This document shows, in pieces, positions 1 through 8,226 of a DNA stretch of 64,000 bases. Below the pieces are notes generated by a model, which did not search any database, was not told the DNA's origin, and saw only the letters and a list, made by a program, of their open reading frames with translations. Numbering within the stretch: the stretch's first letter is position 1; every line of letters begins with the position of its first letter. Source of the stretch: Faeciplasma sp900553675 (GTDB taxonomy: Bacteria; Bacillota; Clostridia; Oscillospirales; Ruminococcaceae); assembly GCA_958428235.1 (NCBI GenBank), contig CAUAFG010000001.1, positions 191,500-255,499 of the forward strand, given 5' to 3'. Made by a program: the position numbers and the translations under genes.

Positions 1-9
1 AAAGCTGTA

Positions 10-1602
10 TTATTTTACTTTCAGCATGGACGCCAGCTTAAAGTAAATCTGAGTGTTGTCGTAATATCCGGTGAATGCTTCCTCACCGATACCCTCTGCG
101 AATACCGCAACCGGCAGACCGGTGTGGGAGTAGCTTGTAAAATCGATTCCCGACTTGTTGTTGAGAATGTGGGTGATGGTTACCGAGAAGGGATTGTAGG
201 TTCCGTAGAGTACATACTGCTCCTGAGTGAACTCGCCTGAATCGTATTCGCTCATTGCGACGGCGTAGGCATCCTTAAGCCTTTGAGTCTCGTATTCCGT
301 TAGTACAAGCTTATCGCCCTCTTCGCCCTTTAGCTTCAGACCGAACAGCTTTTCAACATCCTTCATAGCATCCTCAAAGGAGGTGTTGTTCTGCTTGTAA
401 GCTTCAACATACTGCTCGTCGAACTGTGCAAAGGATATCTTCTGACTTGTAAGGTTGGTCAGGTAGGTGTCGTAGTCGGTTCCTGCATAGCCGATTGTCA
501 GACCGCCGGTTTCGTGGTCGCCGGTTACTAAAAACAACGTATCATCGGGATGCTCCTTTGCAAAATCGATTGCAACCTGAACGGCATCCGCCAGCGCGAT
601 GGTATCGGCAACCGTCGAGCCTGCGTCGTTGGCGTGGCACGCCCAGTCGATCTTTCCACCCTCGCACATCATAAAGAAGCCTGTTGAGTTATCGAGTACC
701 TCAATGCCCTTTTTAACATAGTCCTTAAGCGCCCATTCGCCCCTGACGCGGTCAAGCTCGTAATCCATTGCGTCGGAATCCGCTAAATGCTCGTCTATAA
801 TAATTACCTTGCGGTTCTGCGGAATTACCTTTGCGGCGTCTTCCTGAGTGGTTACAACCTTGTAGCCCGCTTCCTTTGCCAGATCATACAGGTTGGTTTT
901 GTCCTTGTCGTTGCCGGTAGGCTTTTTAAGTCCTCCTCCGGCAAAGTACTCAAAGCCCGATTCAATCATTTCAACGCCTATTTCATAGTAGTTATTTCTG
1001 CTTGCCTGATGAGCATAGAAGGCGGCGGGAGTGGCATGGTTGAGGTTTACCGAGGAGATGATTCCAACCTTCCAGCCCTTTTGCTCATGAAGCTTTTCGG
1101 CAATGGTTTCGTATTTGATTGTTCCGGTTTCATCGGTATTGATCATGCCCGAATAGGTCTTGTAGCCGGTTGCAATGGATGTTGCAGTAGAAGCCGAATC
1201 GGGAGCGAAGCTGCAGGAATCATATGTAACAGCCGAACCCGCAACATCAAATTTCATAAAGTTAAGCTCCTTGGGACCGTCCAGCTTGGCACCGTTTCGC
1301 TCTTTTACGCTTGGCTCAGCCTGCATATAGTCGGGATCGTTTACAGCTCCTAAGTAGTCGGCAGCCGCCTGAAACTGCGGATAGCTCATTCCGTCGCCTA
1401 TAAACAGGAAAACATACTTGGGCGAGTGACCTGCCCACGGCTGATTCTGCTGTGCCGATGTGCTTGCAAGGGCAGAGTAGATGTTTGAGCCGGAATTATT
1501 GTTTCCGACAGTCTCGATTGCCGGCTCAGCCCTCATTCCGCAGGAGACAAGTCCCAAAGCCATAATCAAAGCTAAAAGACCGGCTAAAATTTTCTTCATC
1601 AT
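10..1602 (-). CDS. alkaline phosphatase, lipoprotein (PhoA family)
   Basis: A 530-aa phosphomonoesterase that should release phosphate outside the membrane. A lipoprotein signal peptide ends in LVSC (Cys 21), so the enzyme is probably tethered to the outer face of the membrane. The family's metal and catalytic residues are visible: FIGDGMS (Asp 70), the nucleophile in DSASTATS (Ser 136), the CEGGKIDWACHAND block, TGDHETGG, and a late SHTG His. The length fits the family. The first of two adjacent ATGs is chosen because AGAGG lies 9 nt upstream. The gene stands alone, and I found no convincing promoter or Pho box. Function is known from the family; the anchoring is inferred. Confidence 0.93.
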   Translation of the reverse strand: MMKKILAGLLALIMALGLVSCGMRAEPAIETVGNNNSGSNIYSALASTSAQQNQPWAGHSPKYVFLFIGDGMSYPQFQAAADYLGAVNDPDYMQAEPSVKERNGAKLDGPKELNFMKFDVAGSAVTYDSCSFAPDSASTATSIATGYKTYSGMINTDETGTIKYETIAEKLHEQKGWKVGIISSVNLNHATPAAFYAHQASRNNYYEIGVEMIESGFEYFAGGGLKKPTGNDKDKTNLYDLAKEAGYKVVTTQEDAAKVIPQNRKVIIIDEHLADSDAMDYELDRVRGEWALKDYVKKGIEVLDNSTGFFMMCEGGKIDWACHANDAGSTVADTIALADAVQVAIDFAKEHPDDTLFLVTGDHETGGLTIGYAGTDYDTYLTNLTSQKISFAQFDEQYVEAYKQNNTSFEDAMKDVEKLFGLKLKGEEGDKLVLTEYETQRLKDAYAVAMSEYDSGEFTQEQYVLYGTYNPFSVTITHILNNKSGIDFTSYSHTGLPVAVFAEGIGEEAFTGYYDNTQIYFKLASMLKVK

Positions 1603-1788
1603 AATTTTTTACCTCTCTTATTATTTTTTGGAGTTCTCACCTTTTGAGCTTGTCTCAAATCGGCAAAACCCTTTTACAGCTATTATGATACCTCAGCCAA
1701 GCCGCTCTTTCTACCAAGCTTTCGCAAAAAGTTTGTAAATTCTAATAGCAGTCTTCCGCTGCAAATTTCAAAATCCTGCATATGCTTA

Positions 1789-1817
1789 TTGCATTATCAT
1801 CGATTTTGTGGTATAAT
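1789..1817 (+). promoter_or_regulatory. sigma-A-type promoter for the 1933 lipoprotein gene
   Basis: TTGCAT at 1789-1794 and TATAAT at 1812-1817 are separated by exactly 17 bp. The position, about 115 bp before the gene, suggests a leader of roughly 100 nt. The rest of the 1603-1932 gap shows nothing clear. Confidence 0.6.
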
Positions 1818-1932
1818 TATAATGTATTATTATGTTTAATACTGGTTTCAGTCAAAAGCGCTGCGATAAATTCTGCTGACAGTCAGCTGCTTGTCAGACT
1901 AAAATAAAATCATGAGCCGGAGGTGTGCGTGT

Positions 1933-2967
1933 ATGAAAAGAATTGTTCTGCTTTTTATGGCAGTAATTATATTCATAATCGCCTTGGCATCCTGCGCACC
2001 TGAAAAAATCCCCGATCAGACCGAAATCCAGACCACCTATGAGCCTGTAAGCAGCATGCCATCCGGATTCTTTGATGTATCCACCGGCGAGGAAAGCTTT
2101 ATTGCATATCTTACCACCTATCATTCATCGAAATACACCGAGGAGCTGCCATACCTTGTAAAGTTCAGCTCCTATTCCGAGGTTGAGGAGTACTTTTACA
2201 GCCACGAAAGAGATTTCTTCTTCGGCGCAAGATTCACGGTAGCCTGCGCTTCGTTTACGGACGAATATCTCGCCCAAAACGACGTTATGATGCTTGTTAT
2301 AGACGAACCAAGTACCTACGCCAGCTTTGAATGTAAAAACGTCGCCGTTGATAACGGTAAAACCGTTTTTGATATAGAGCGCCATATCCCGCAGAATGCC
2401 CCGCAGGGCGAAAGCATAGCTTACCATCTTGTTTTCTGCGCTCCCAAGGGAAGCTATGATTATGTTGACCCGAATAATTTCAGCGTAAACATAACCGAGA
2501 TTACCGACGACGAAATCACCGAGGTTTTCGACGCCGAGCGCTTCCGCTATATCTATCCCGAGTTCTGGCCCTCCTCCCACAAGGCGGACGCTTTAACCGA
2601 AGTGTCTCCGGTAATAATATCCATCCACTCCTATGATGAACTTTTGGGATTCTATGAAACCCATAAATCGGATTTCGACCTTGATTCTGAGTTCCTGCCG
2701 CAAATAGGCTTTCCCTACACCGAGGAGCTTTTTAACGACTATGTTTTGCTGATGGCTTTAATGCCGTTTGATTCGAGATACTCTCCGCCGACAATTCAGA
2801 ACCTGTTTGTTTACAACATGAAAATATGGATATCGATAAACGGCTACACCGAACAGATTCCGGAGGAGCATACCGTGTGGTATCTTGTAACCGCCGCTGT
2901 TGCAAAAAGGGATCTGGAGGGAGTTGATCTCAACCAATTCAATATCGGCGGAGCGATTGCAAATTAA
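1933..2967 (+). CDS. lipoprotein with internal tandem duplication, function unknown
   Basis: A 344-aa lipoprotein: MKR start, hydrophobic core, then a LASC lipobox. I do not recognise a family. The mature part contains two diverged copies of one domain. Each begins with SYxE-(aromatic)-Y-x-(S/T)H(E/K)xDF, continues through a T(D/E)E block to a hydrophobic strand, and ends near VD-x-N-x-F. The start at 1933 is preferred over an ATG 21 nt upstream because GGAGGTG sits 7 nt before it, whereas the upstream ATG has no SD. Monocistronic. Probably exported and membrane-tethered; ligand and role unknown. Confidence 0.8.
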   Translation: MKRIVLLFMAVIIFIIALASCAPEKIPDQTEIQTTYEPVSSMPSGFFDVSTGEESFIAYLTTYHSSKYTEELPYLVKFSSYSEVEEYFYSHERDFFFGARFTVACASFTDEYLAQNDVMMLVIDEPSTYASFECKNVAVDNGKTVFDIERHIPQNAPQGESIAYHLVFCAPKGSYDYVDPNNFSVNITEITDDEITEVFDAERFRYIYPEFWPSSHKADALTEVSPVIISIHSYDELLGFYETHKSDFDLDSEFLPQIGFPYTEELFNDYVLLMALMPFDSRYSPPTIQNLFVYNMKIWISINGYTEQIPEEHTVWYLVTAAVAKRDLEGVDLNQFNIGGAIAN

Positions 2968-3039
2968 TTTTTCGGAATACAGAAACGCAAAAAAATATTC
3001 TGCCGAGGCTGCAAAATCTCAAAAAATTTCAAAAAGCCC

Positions 3040-3068
3040 TTGCAATTTGAGCAATGGTATGATATAAT
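3040..3068 (+). promoter_or_regulatory. strong promoter for rpmE
   Basis: TTGCAA at 3040-3045, a 17-bp spacer, and TATAAT at 3063-3068 preceded by TGA, giving an extended -10. Such a near-consensus element is expected for a ribosomal protein gene. It leaves a leader of about 120 nt. Confidence 0.75.
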
Positions 3069-3103
3069 ATTTTCACGCGGCTGTAAAGCCTTAAGTGTGA
3101 TAA

Positions 3104-3152
3104 ATCCATAGTACTACTGTCTGAACTGAGGATGATGGGCTACTATTCGGAT
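3104..3152 (+). promoter_or_regulatory. structured leader hairpin upstream of rpmE (possible L31 leader)
   Basis: AUCCAUAGUA (3104-3113) pairs with UACUAU (3141-3146) and GGAU (3149-3152), making a 10-bp stem with a 2-nt bulge and a 27-nt loop. A smaller GGC/GCC hairpin lies upstream near 3079-3090. Ribosomal-protein leader RNAs that bind L31 are known in Firmicutes. Assignment to that family is inferred only from position and structure. Confidence 0.4.
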
Positions 3153-3198
3153 ATAAACGCAATAAAACACATTATCAGTTCAAAGGAGGTTAATAGAT

Positions 3199-3408
3199 AT
3201 GGCAAAGGAAGGAATCCATCCTAAGTATGAGGAAACCACAATCACCTGCGCTTGCGGAAATGTTATTCATACCAGATCCACAAAGCAGAACATCAAGGTT
3301 GAAATCTGCTCAAAGTGCCATCCGTTCTTCACCGGTAAGCAGAAGTTAGTTGACACCGGCGGACGTGTTGATCGCTTCAACAAGCGCTACGGCATGAACA
3401 AAAAGTAA
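3199..3408 (+). CDS. rpmE: 50S ribosomal protein L31
   Basis: A 69-aa protein of the large ribosomal subunit. It is the zinc-binding form: Cys 17, 19, 37 and 40 (CAC...CSKC) make up the zinc ribbon, followed by HPFFTG, a block typical of L31. AAAGGAGG stands 7-8 nt before the ATG. Transcribed from a strong extended -10 promoter with a folded leader, and closed by an intrinsic terminator before the YigZ gene. A zinc-independent paralogue is not seen in this window. Confidence 0.97.
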   Translation: MAKEGIHPKYEETTITCACGNVIHTRSTKQNIKVEICSKCHPFFTGKQKLVDTGGRVDRFNKRYGMNKK

Positions 3409-3415
3409 GAATCAT

Positions 3416-3453
3416 AGAGGGATCCGCTAAAACACGGGTTCCTCTGATTTTTT
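3416..3453 (+). terminator. rpmE intrinsic terminator
   Basis: AGAGGGAUCC pairs over 10 bp (two G-U) with GGGUUCCUCU around a 10-nt loop, followed by GAUUUUUU. Confidence 0.8.
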
Positions 3454-3466
3454 ATGGGGTGATTAT

Positions 3467-4084
3467 TTGTACAAGACCGTTAGAGAAGAGGCACGCGACA
3501 GCTTTGTCGTTGAAAAATCCGAGTTTATCGGGCGGATTATGCCTGTAAAAACCGAGGATGAGGCAATTGCTTTTATAGATAAAGTGCGCGCCGAAAACCG
3601 CAAAGCCCGCCACAACTGCTATGCCTATGTTTTAACCGAAGGCAACATCACCCGGTATTCAGACGATTCCGAACCGCAGGGAACTGCCGGTCCGCCGATT
3701 TTAGATGTCATCCAAAAGAACGGTCTGAGCGATGTATGCATAGTTGTAACCCGCTACTTTGGCGGAATACTTTTGGGCAAGGGCGGTCTTACCCGCGCAT
3801 ACTCAAACGGCGCTTCGATTGCGGTAGCTGCCGCAAGGGTCATGGAGATGTACCTTGCTTACGAAGTTACAGCCGTCTGCGACTATTCGTTTTACGACAG
3901 GATAAGCTATGCCCTGCCGGATTTTGAGGTTAAAATCACCGGGACCGACTATTCCGACAAGGTAAGTCTTTACTTTGCCATAAAAAAAGAGCTGTTCCCT
4001 GCCCTTGAGCGCAAGCTGATGGATTTAACAAACGGCGGAGTATCTATTGAAAAATCCGACGAAATATTGTTCGATTTTGCTTAG
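3467..4084 (+). CDS. YigZ/IMPACT family protein
   Basis: A 205-aa protein with an N-terminal IMPACT (UPF0029) domain carrying the signature YFGGILLGKGGL near residues 100-112, and a C-terminal DUF1949-type domain. Family members are small cytoplasmic proteins related to the translational regulator IMPACT; their biochemical role in bacteria is unsettled. The start is a TTG at 3467 with GGGGTG 5 nt upstream; the ATG at 3454 is out of frame. The gene sits between two intrinsic terminators. No promoter of its own is clear, so it may depend on read-through from rpmE. Confidence 0.9.
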   Translation: MYKTVREEARDSFVVEKSEFIGRIMPVKTEDEAIAFIDKVRAENRKARHNCYAYVLTEGNITRYSDDSEPQGTAGPPILDVIQKNGLSDVCIVVTRYFGGILLGKGGLTRAYSNGASIAVAAARVMEMYLAYEVTAVCDYSFYDRISYALPDFEVKITGTDYSDKVSLYFAIKKELFPALERKLMDLTNGGVSIEKSDEILFDFA

Positions 4085-4101
4085 TAAATTGTGCATATAT
4101 A

Positions 4102-4148
4102 CAAATCTCCTGATTTTTTTAGTAAAAAAAGAGGGGATTTGTTTTTTA
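4102..4148 (+). terminator. intrinsic terminator after the YigZ gene
   Basis: CAAAUCUCC pairs with GGGGAUUUG, extended by an internal U-run/A-run pairing, and followed by UUUUUU. Confidence 0.75.
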
Positions 4149-4192
4149 TTTCGTATAATTAATCAGAACATAAAGTTAAAGGGGGTTATGCT

Positions 4193-5194
4193 GTGAGCAG
4201 TCTTCCAAGAAAGTATACCGAGGAATTGGAGCATAAAATGCTTTCGCCCTTTGCATGCTTTGCAGACACAACCAAGGGGCGGCAGCGTGAAGAGGAAAAG
4301 TGTCCTTTGAGAACGGAGTTTCAGCGCGACAGGGACAGAATTATCCACTGCAATGCGTTTTCCCGCCTGAAGCAGAAGACTCAGGTGTTCTTAAATCCCA
4401 CCGGAGACCATTACAGAACCCGCCTTACCCACACCCTTGAAGTCAGCCAGATAGCGCGCACAATATCACGCGCACTGCGCCTGAACGAAGACCTTACCGA
4501 AGCCATCGCGCTAGGCCACGATTTGGGGCATACCCCTTTTGGGCACGCCGGCGAATCGGTGCTTAACGAGATATCCCCAAACGGCTTTAAGCACTACCGG
4601 CAGAGCGTGAGAGTGGTGGATTACATAGAGAAGGATGGCAGGGGCTTAAACCTTACTCATGAGGTTCGAGACGGCATACTTAAGCATACCGACGAGATTG
4701 CCGAAACCAGAGAGGGCTTTATTGTCCGCTGTGCTGACGTTATCGCTTTCATTAATCACGATATTGAGGACGCCATACGCGCAGGTATCATCAAGTCTGA
4801 AGACCTTCCTAAAAATGCTGTTAATGTTCTCGGCGCAACAAAATCGCAAAGGATTACCACGCTGGTGACGTCTTTAGTCAAAAACGGCGCGGAGGACATC
4901 CATTACGACCCCGAAGTTGGAGCCGCAAAGGAAGAACTTAAGGAGTTCATGTTTTTAAACGTCTACAAAAACCCGAAATGCAAGTCGGAGGAAGCAAAGG
5001 CGAAAATAATGATAGAAAAGCTCTATCGGCATTTTCTTGAAAATCCCGAAAAGCTCCCTGCCGATTACCTTGCCTTGGCGGACAGATTCGACAAGCCCAC
5101 TGCAGTTTGCGACTATGTTGCCGGCATGACCGACAAATACTGCACCGATTTGTTTATTAACCTATACGTTCCAAAGGGATGGAGCATATATTAA
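4193..5194 (+). CDS. dgt: dGTP triphosphohydrolase-like HD protein
   Basis: A 333-aa HD-domain dNTP triphosphohydrolase of the deoxyguanosinetriphosphate triphosphohydrolase-like family, which cuts dNTPs to nucleoside and triphosphate. The metal-binding HD pattern is intact: R-LTHTLEV, then GHDLGHTPFGHAGE, and a later D in the NHDIEDA segment. The start is GTG with AAAGGGGG 7 nt upstream; a nearby ATG at 4188 is out of frame. It precedes dnaG by 35 nt and rpoD follows, an arrangement common in Clostridia. This suggests co-expression with replication and housekeeping sigma functions. Substrate preference cannot be read from the sequence. Confidence 0.9.
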   Translation: MSSLPRKYTEELEHKMLSPFACFADTTKGRQREEEKCPLRTEFQRDRDRIIHCNAFSRLKQKTQVFLNPTGDHYRTRLTHTLEVSQIARTISRALRLNEDLTEAIALGHDLGHTPFGHAGESVLNEISPNGFKHYRQSVRVVDYIEKDGRGLNLTHEVRDGILKHTDEIAETREGFIVRCADVIAFINHDIEDAIRAGIIKSEDLPKNAVNVLGATKSQRITTLVTSLVKNGAEDIHYDPEVGAAKEELKEFMFLNVYKNPKCKSEEAKAKIMIEKLYRHFLENPEKLPADYLALADRFDKPTAVCDYVAGMTDKYCTDLFINLYVPKGWSIY

Positions 5195-5229
5195 CGCGCA
5201 GAACAGTGATTCCCTGAGGGGGTGAAAAA

Positions 5230-6996
5230 ATGCGGCTGTCTGCTGATTTTATTGACAGAATAAAGGATTCAAACCGCATCGAAGATATAATGCGGCAGTA
5301 TGTTACCCTTAAGCGGAGTGGGCATGGATATAAATGCCTGTGTCCGTTTCATTCCGAGCGCACTCCTTCCTGCACCGTTTATCCCGACAACGGCAGCTTT
5401 TATTGCTTCGGCTGCGGTGCCGGAGGGGACGTTATAACCTTCACCATGAAGATAGAAAACCTTGATTACATGGAGGCGGTTAAGTATCTGGCGGAAAAAG
5501 CCGGCATTGCAATGCCGGAGAACGGCTTTGAAGACCGCGCCGCGCAAACCAAAAAGCGGATTTTGGAGATGAACCGCGAGGCTGCAAAGTTCTTCTATCA
5601 GAACCTGAAAACTCCCGACGGCAGAGAGGGACTTAACTATCTCATAAACACCCGCCGTCTGCGACCCGAAACCATTAAAAGCTTCGGCTTGGGGGTTGCG
5701 CCGAACCGCTGGACAAGCCTTACAAACCATATGCTTTCCTTGGGCTACACCCAGCAGGAGCTGATAGCCGCCTCGTTGATAACCGAAAAGAACGGCAGAT
5801 GCTTTGATTTCTTTGTAAACCGTGTGATTTTCCCGATATTCGATCTTCGCGGAAACGTAGTCGCGTTTTCGGGGCGAACCCTGGATAAGGATTTTAAAGG
5901 AATGAAATACCTCAACTCCCGCGGGACGCCGGTATACGAAAAATCGCGAACCCTGTTTGCCTTGAATTTTGCAAAAAACACCTCGGTAAAATCCAAAAGA
6001 CTTATACTCTGTGAGGGAAATTTAGATGTTATATCCCTTCATCAGGCGGGATTCACCGAAGCCGTTGCCACCTGCGGAACGGCTATCACGCCGGAACACG
6101 CAAGGCTGATGTCTCAGTACTGCGACGAGGTTTACATCTGCTACGACGCCGACGCGGCAGGTCAGAAAGCCACCGCAAACGCAATAAACATCCTTTCCGC
6201 CGCCGGTCTTAAATCAAGCGTTGTAAGAATTTCCGGAAACGGAATCAAGGATGTTGACGATTACATAAACAAGCTTGGTCCGGAGCACTTCAAAGTGCTT
6301 TTAGACGGCTCCGAGGGCGCAATCCCATACGAGCTTGCCAAGTGCCGCGAGGGGCTGGACATTGAAAACGACGTCGGCAAGGTGGAATATCTCAAGCGGG
6401 CGGTCGTGGTGCTTGCAAAAATCGAAAGCCGCCTTGAGCGCGAAGTGTATATCTCCCGCGTGGCGCAGGACGTTGCAATCACCAAAGATATAGTCGCGGC
6501 GGAGGTTGCGGCGTATCTCAAAAAGGAGAGCCGAGCGGCAAAAAATAAGGAATGGAAGCGGATAGAATCGGGGCGCACCGAGCGGGACGATATAAATCCC
6601 GAAGCCGCAAAATTCCCGAAGCTTGCCAAGGCTGAGGAGGGCATAATAGCCTATATTCTTGACCATCCCGACAGCGCAAACGCGATATTTTCAAAGCTGC
6701 CGGCGGAACGATTTGCAACTTCTTTTCACAAAAAAGTGTACGAAATACTTAAAAATAACGCAGATTTCGAGTCCGGAAGCGGATTAAGTGTATTCAGTGG
6801 TGAATTATCCCCCGAAGAAATGGGCAGAATATCAGGTATTCTTGTAAAATCACGCGAAATCACAGTTGATGCGGCAACTCTTGACGATTATGTGGATTTG
6901 CTGCTGAAAACTTCAACGGACAAGCAGCCCGCTGCCGAAATGTCGGACGATGATTTTTTAAGATACACCCAAAATCTCAAGAGGGAAAAAAGATAA
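5230..6996 (+). CDS. dnaG: DNA primase
   Basis: A 588-aa primase that makes RNA primers at the replication fork. The N-terminal CHC2 zinc finger shows Cys 38, His 41, Cys 59 and Cys 62. The central catalytic core holds the TOPRIM motifs, LCEGNLDVI and later YDADAAG. The C-terminal part is expected to bind the DnaB helicase. GAGGGGG lies about 6 nt before the ATG. It sits between the dgt-like gene and rpoD, the remnant of the macromolecular synthesis operon. Length is normal and nothing is missing. Confidence 0.97.
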   Translation: MRLSADFIDRIKDSNRIEDIMRQYVTLKRSGHGYKCLCPFHSERTPSCTVYPDNGSFYCFGCGAGGDVITFTMKIENLDYMEAVKYLAEKAGIAMPENGFEDRAAQTKKRILEMNREAAKFFYQNLKTPDGREGLNYLINTRRLRPETIKSFGLGVAPNRWTSLTNHMLSLGYTQQELIAASLITEKNGRCFDFFVNRVIFPIFDLRGNVVAFSGRTLDKDFKGMKYLNSRGTPVYEKSRTLFALNFAKNTSVKSKRLILCEGNLDVISLHQAGFTEAVATCGTAITPEHARLMSQYCDEVYICYDADAAGQKATANAINILSAAGLKSSVVRISGNGIKDVDDYINKLGPEHFKVLLDGSEGAIPYELAKCREGLDIENDVGKVEYLKRAVVVLAKIESRLEREVYISRVAQDVAITKDIVAAEVAAYLKKESRAAKNKEWKRIESGRTERDDINPEAAKFPKLAKAEEGIIAYILDHPDSANAIFSKLPAERFATSFHKKVYEILKNNADFESGSGLSVFSGELSPEEMGRISGILVKSREITVDAATLDDYVDLLLKTSTDKQPAAEMSDDDFLRYTQNLKREKR

Positions 6997-7059
6997 TCGG
7001 TATTACAAGCTAATCAATCAGACTTTATTAGTACTTTACATAATTTTTGGAGGATAACT

Positions 7060-8169
7060 ATGAGCGAGAAAAAGAACACAATCGACAGCCTTATCGAAGT
7101 GGGCAAGCAGACCGGCAAGCTTACAACAAAGGCGATTACCGACGCTTTGGAGGACACCGATTACGATGTTGAGCAGATAGACCGCTTTTACGAGCAGTGC
7201 TCTGCAAACGGCATCGAGATAATCGACAACATAGTGCCGGACACCGACTCGTTTGACGATTTGGAGGATCTTTCCGAAGCCGCTATCGACGGCATGGGAG
7301 ACGTTGAGGACGATTACGACTCCTCGCTTTCCGACAGCATTGCCATCGACGATCCGGTTAAAATCTATCTCAAAGAGATAGGCAGAGTTCCCCTGCTCTC
7401 CCCTGATGAGGAAATTGAGCTTGCACAGCGTATGCAAAAGGGCGATTCCGCTGCCAAAAAGCGTTTGGCAGAGGCAAATCTGAGGCTTGTAGTTTCCATT
7501 GCAAAGCGCTACGGCGGCAGGGGCATGAGCTTTTTGGATCTGATTCAGGAGGGCAACTTAGGACTTATAAAGGCGGTCGAAAAGTTCGACTACACCAAGG
7601 GCTTCAAGTTTTCGACCTACGCCACATGGTGGATTCGCCAGTCGATAACAAGGGCTATTGCAGATCAGGCAAGAACCATAAGAATCCCCGTTCACATGGT
7701 TGAAACGATAACAAAGGTAAAGAAAATATCAAGCCAGCTGCTTCACCAGAACGGACGCGACCCCTCGGCAGACGAAATTGCGGAAGCTTTGGATATGCCT
7801 GTTGAGCGCGTCAGGGAGATCATGCGCATAGCGCAGGATCCTGTTTCGCTTGAAACGCCTATCGGCGAGGAGGAAGACAGCCACTTGGGCGACTTCCTTC
7901 CCGACGAAAACGCCCCCGAGCCTACCGAGGCGGCTTCGCAGGTGCTGTTAAAGGAACAGCTTAATCAGGTGCTGGGTACTCTTACCGAGCGCGAGGAGAA
8001 AGTTTTGCGCCTGCGCTTTGGTCTTGAGGATGGCAGAAGCCGCACTCTTGAAGAGGTCGGTCAGATGTTTAACGTCACTCGAGAAAGAATCAGACAGATA
8101 GAAGCCAAGGCTTTAAGAAAGCTAAGACATCCCAACAGATCCAACAAGGTCAAGGATTTTATTGATTAA
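7060..8169 (+). CDS. rpoD: RNA polymerase primary sigma factor (SigA/RpoD)
   Basis: The 369-aa housekeeping sigma factor. An N-terminal region 1.1-like segment (residues 5-60) is followed by an acidic linker. Region 1.2 begins at DDPVKIYLKEIG, region 2 holds the YATWWIRQSI block that recognises the -10, and region 4.2 ends with the helix-turn-helix VTRERIRQIEAKALRKLRHP that reads the -35. Short region 1.1 and overall length are typical of Firmicutes SigA. GGAGG precedes the ATG by about 7 nt. A strong terminator follows. Confidence 0.97.
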   Translation: MSEKKNTIDSLIEVGKQTGKLTTKAITDALEDTDYDVEQIDRFYEQCSANGIEIIDNIVPDTDSFDDLEDLSEAAIDGMGDVEDDYDSSLSDSIAIDDPVKIYLKEIGRVPLLSPDEEIELAQRMQKGDSAAKKRLAEANLRLVVSIAKRYGGRGMSFLDLIQEGNLGLIKAVEKFDYTKGFKFSTYATWWIRQSITRAIADQARTIRIPVHMVETITKVKKISSQLLHQNGRDPSADEIAEALDMPVERVREIMRIAQDPVSLETPIGEEEDSHLGDFLPDENAPEPTEAASQVLLKEQLNQVLGTLTEREEKVLRLRFGLEDGRSRTLEEVGQMFNVTRERIRQIEAKALRKLRHPNRSNKVKDFID

Positions 8170-8175
8170 AAATAC

Positions 8176-8218
8176 GTCCGCCCACGGAAGTTCAGCTCCG
8201 AGGGCGGACTTTATTATT
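8176..8218. terminator. bidirectional terminator between rpoD and the esterase gene
   Basis: GUCCGCCC pairs with GGGCGGAC, with an inner CGGA/UCCG pairing. A U-rich tract follows on the plus strand (UUUAUUAUU) and UAUUUUUAAU on the minus strand, so it can serve both converging genes. Confidence 0.8.
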
Positions 8219-8226
8219 CGGGAGAT

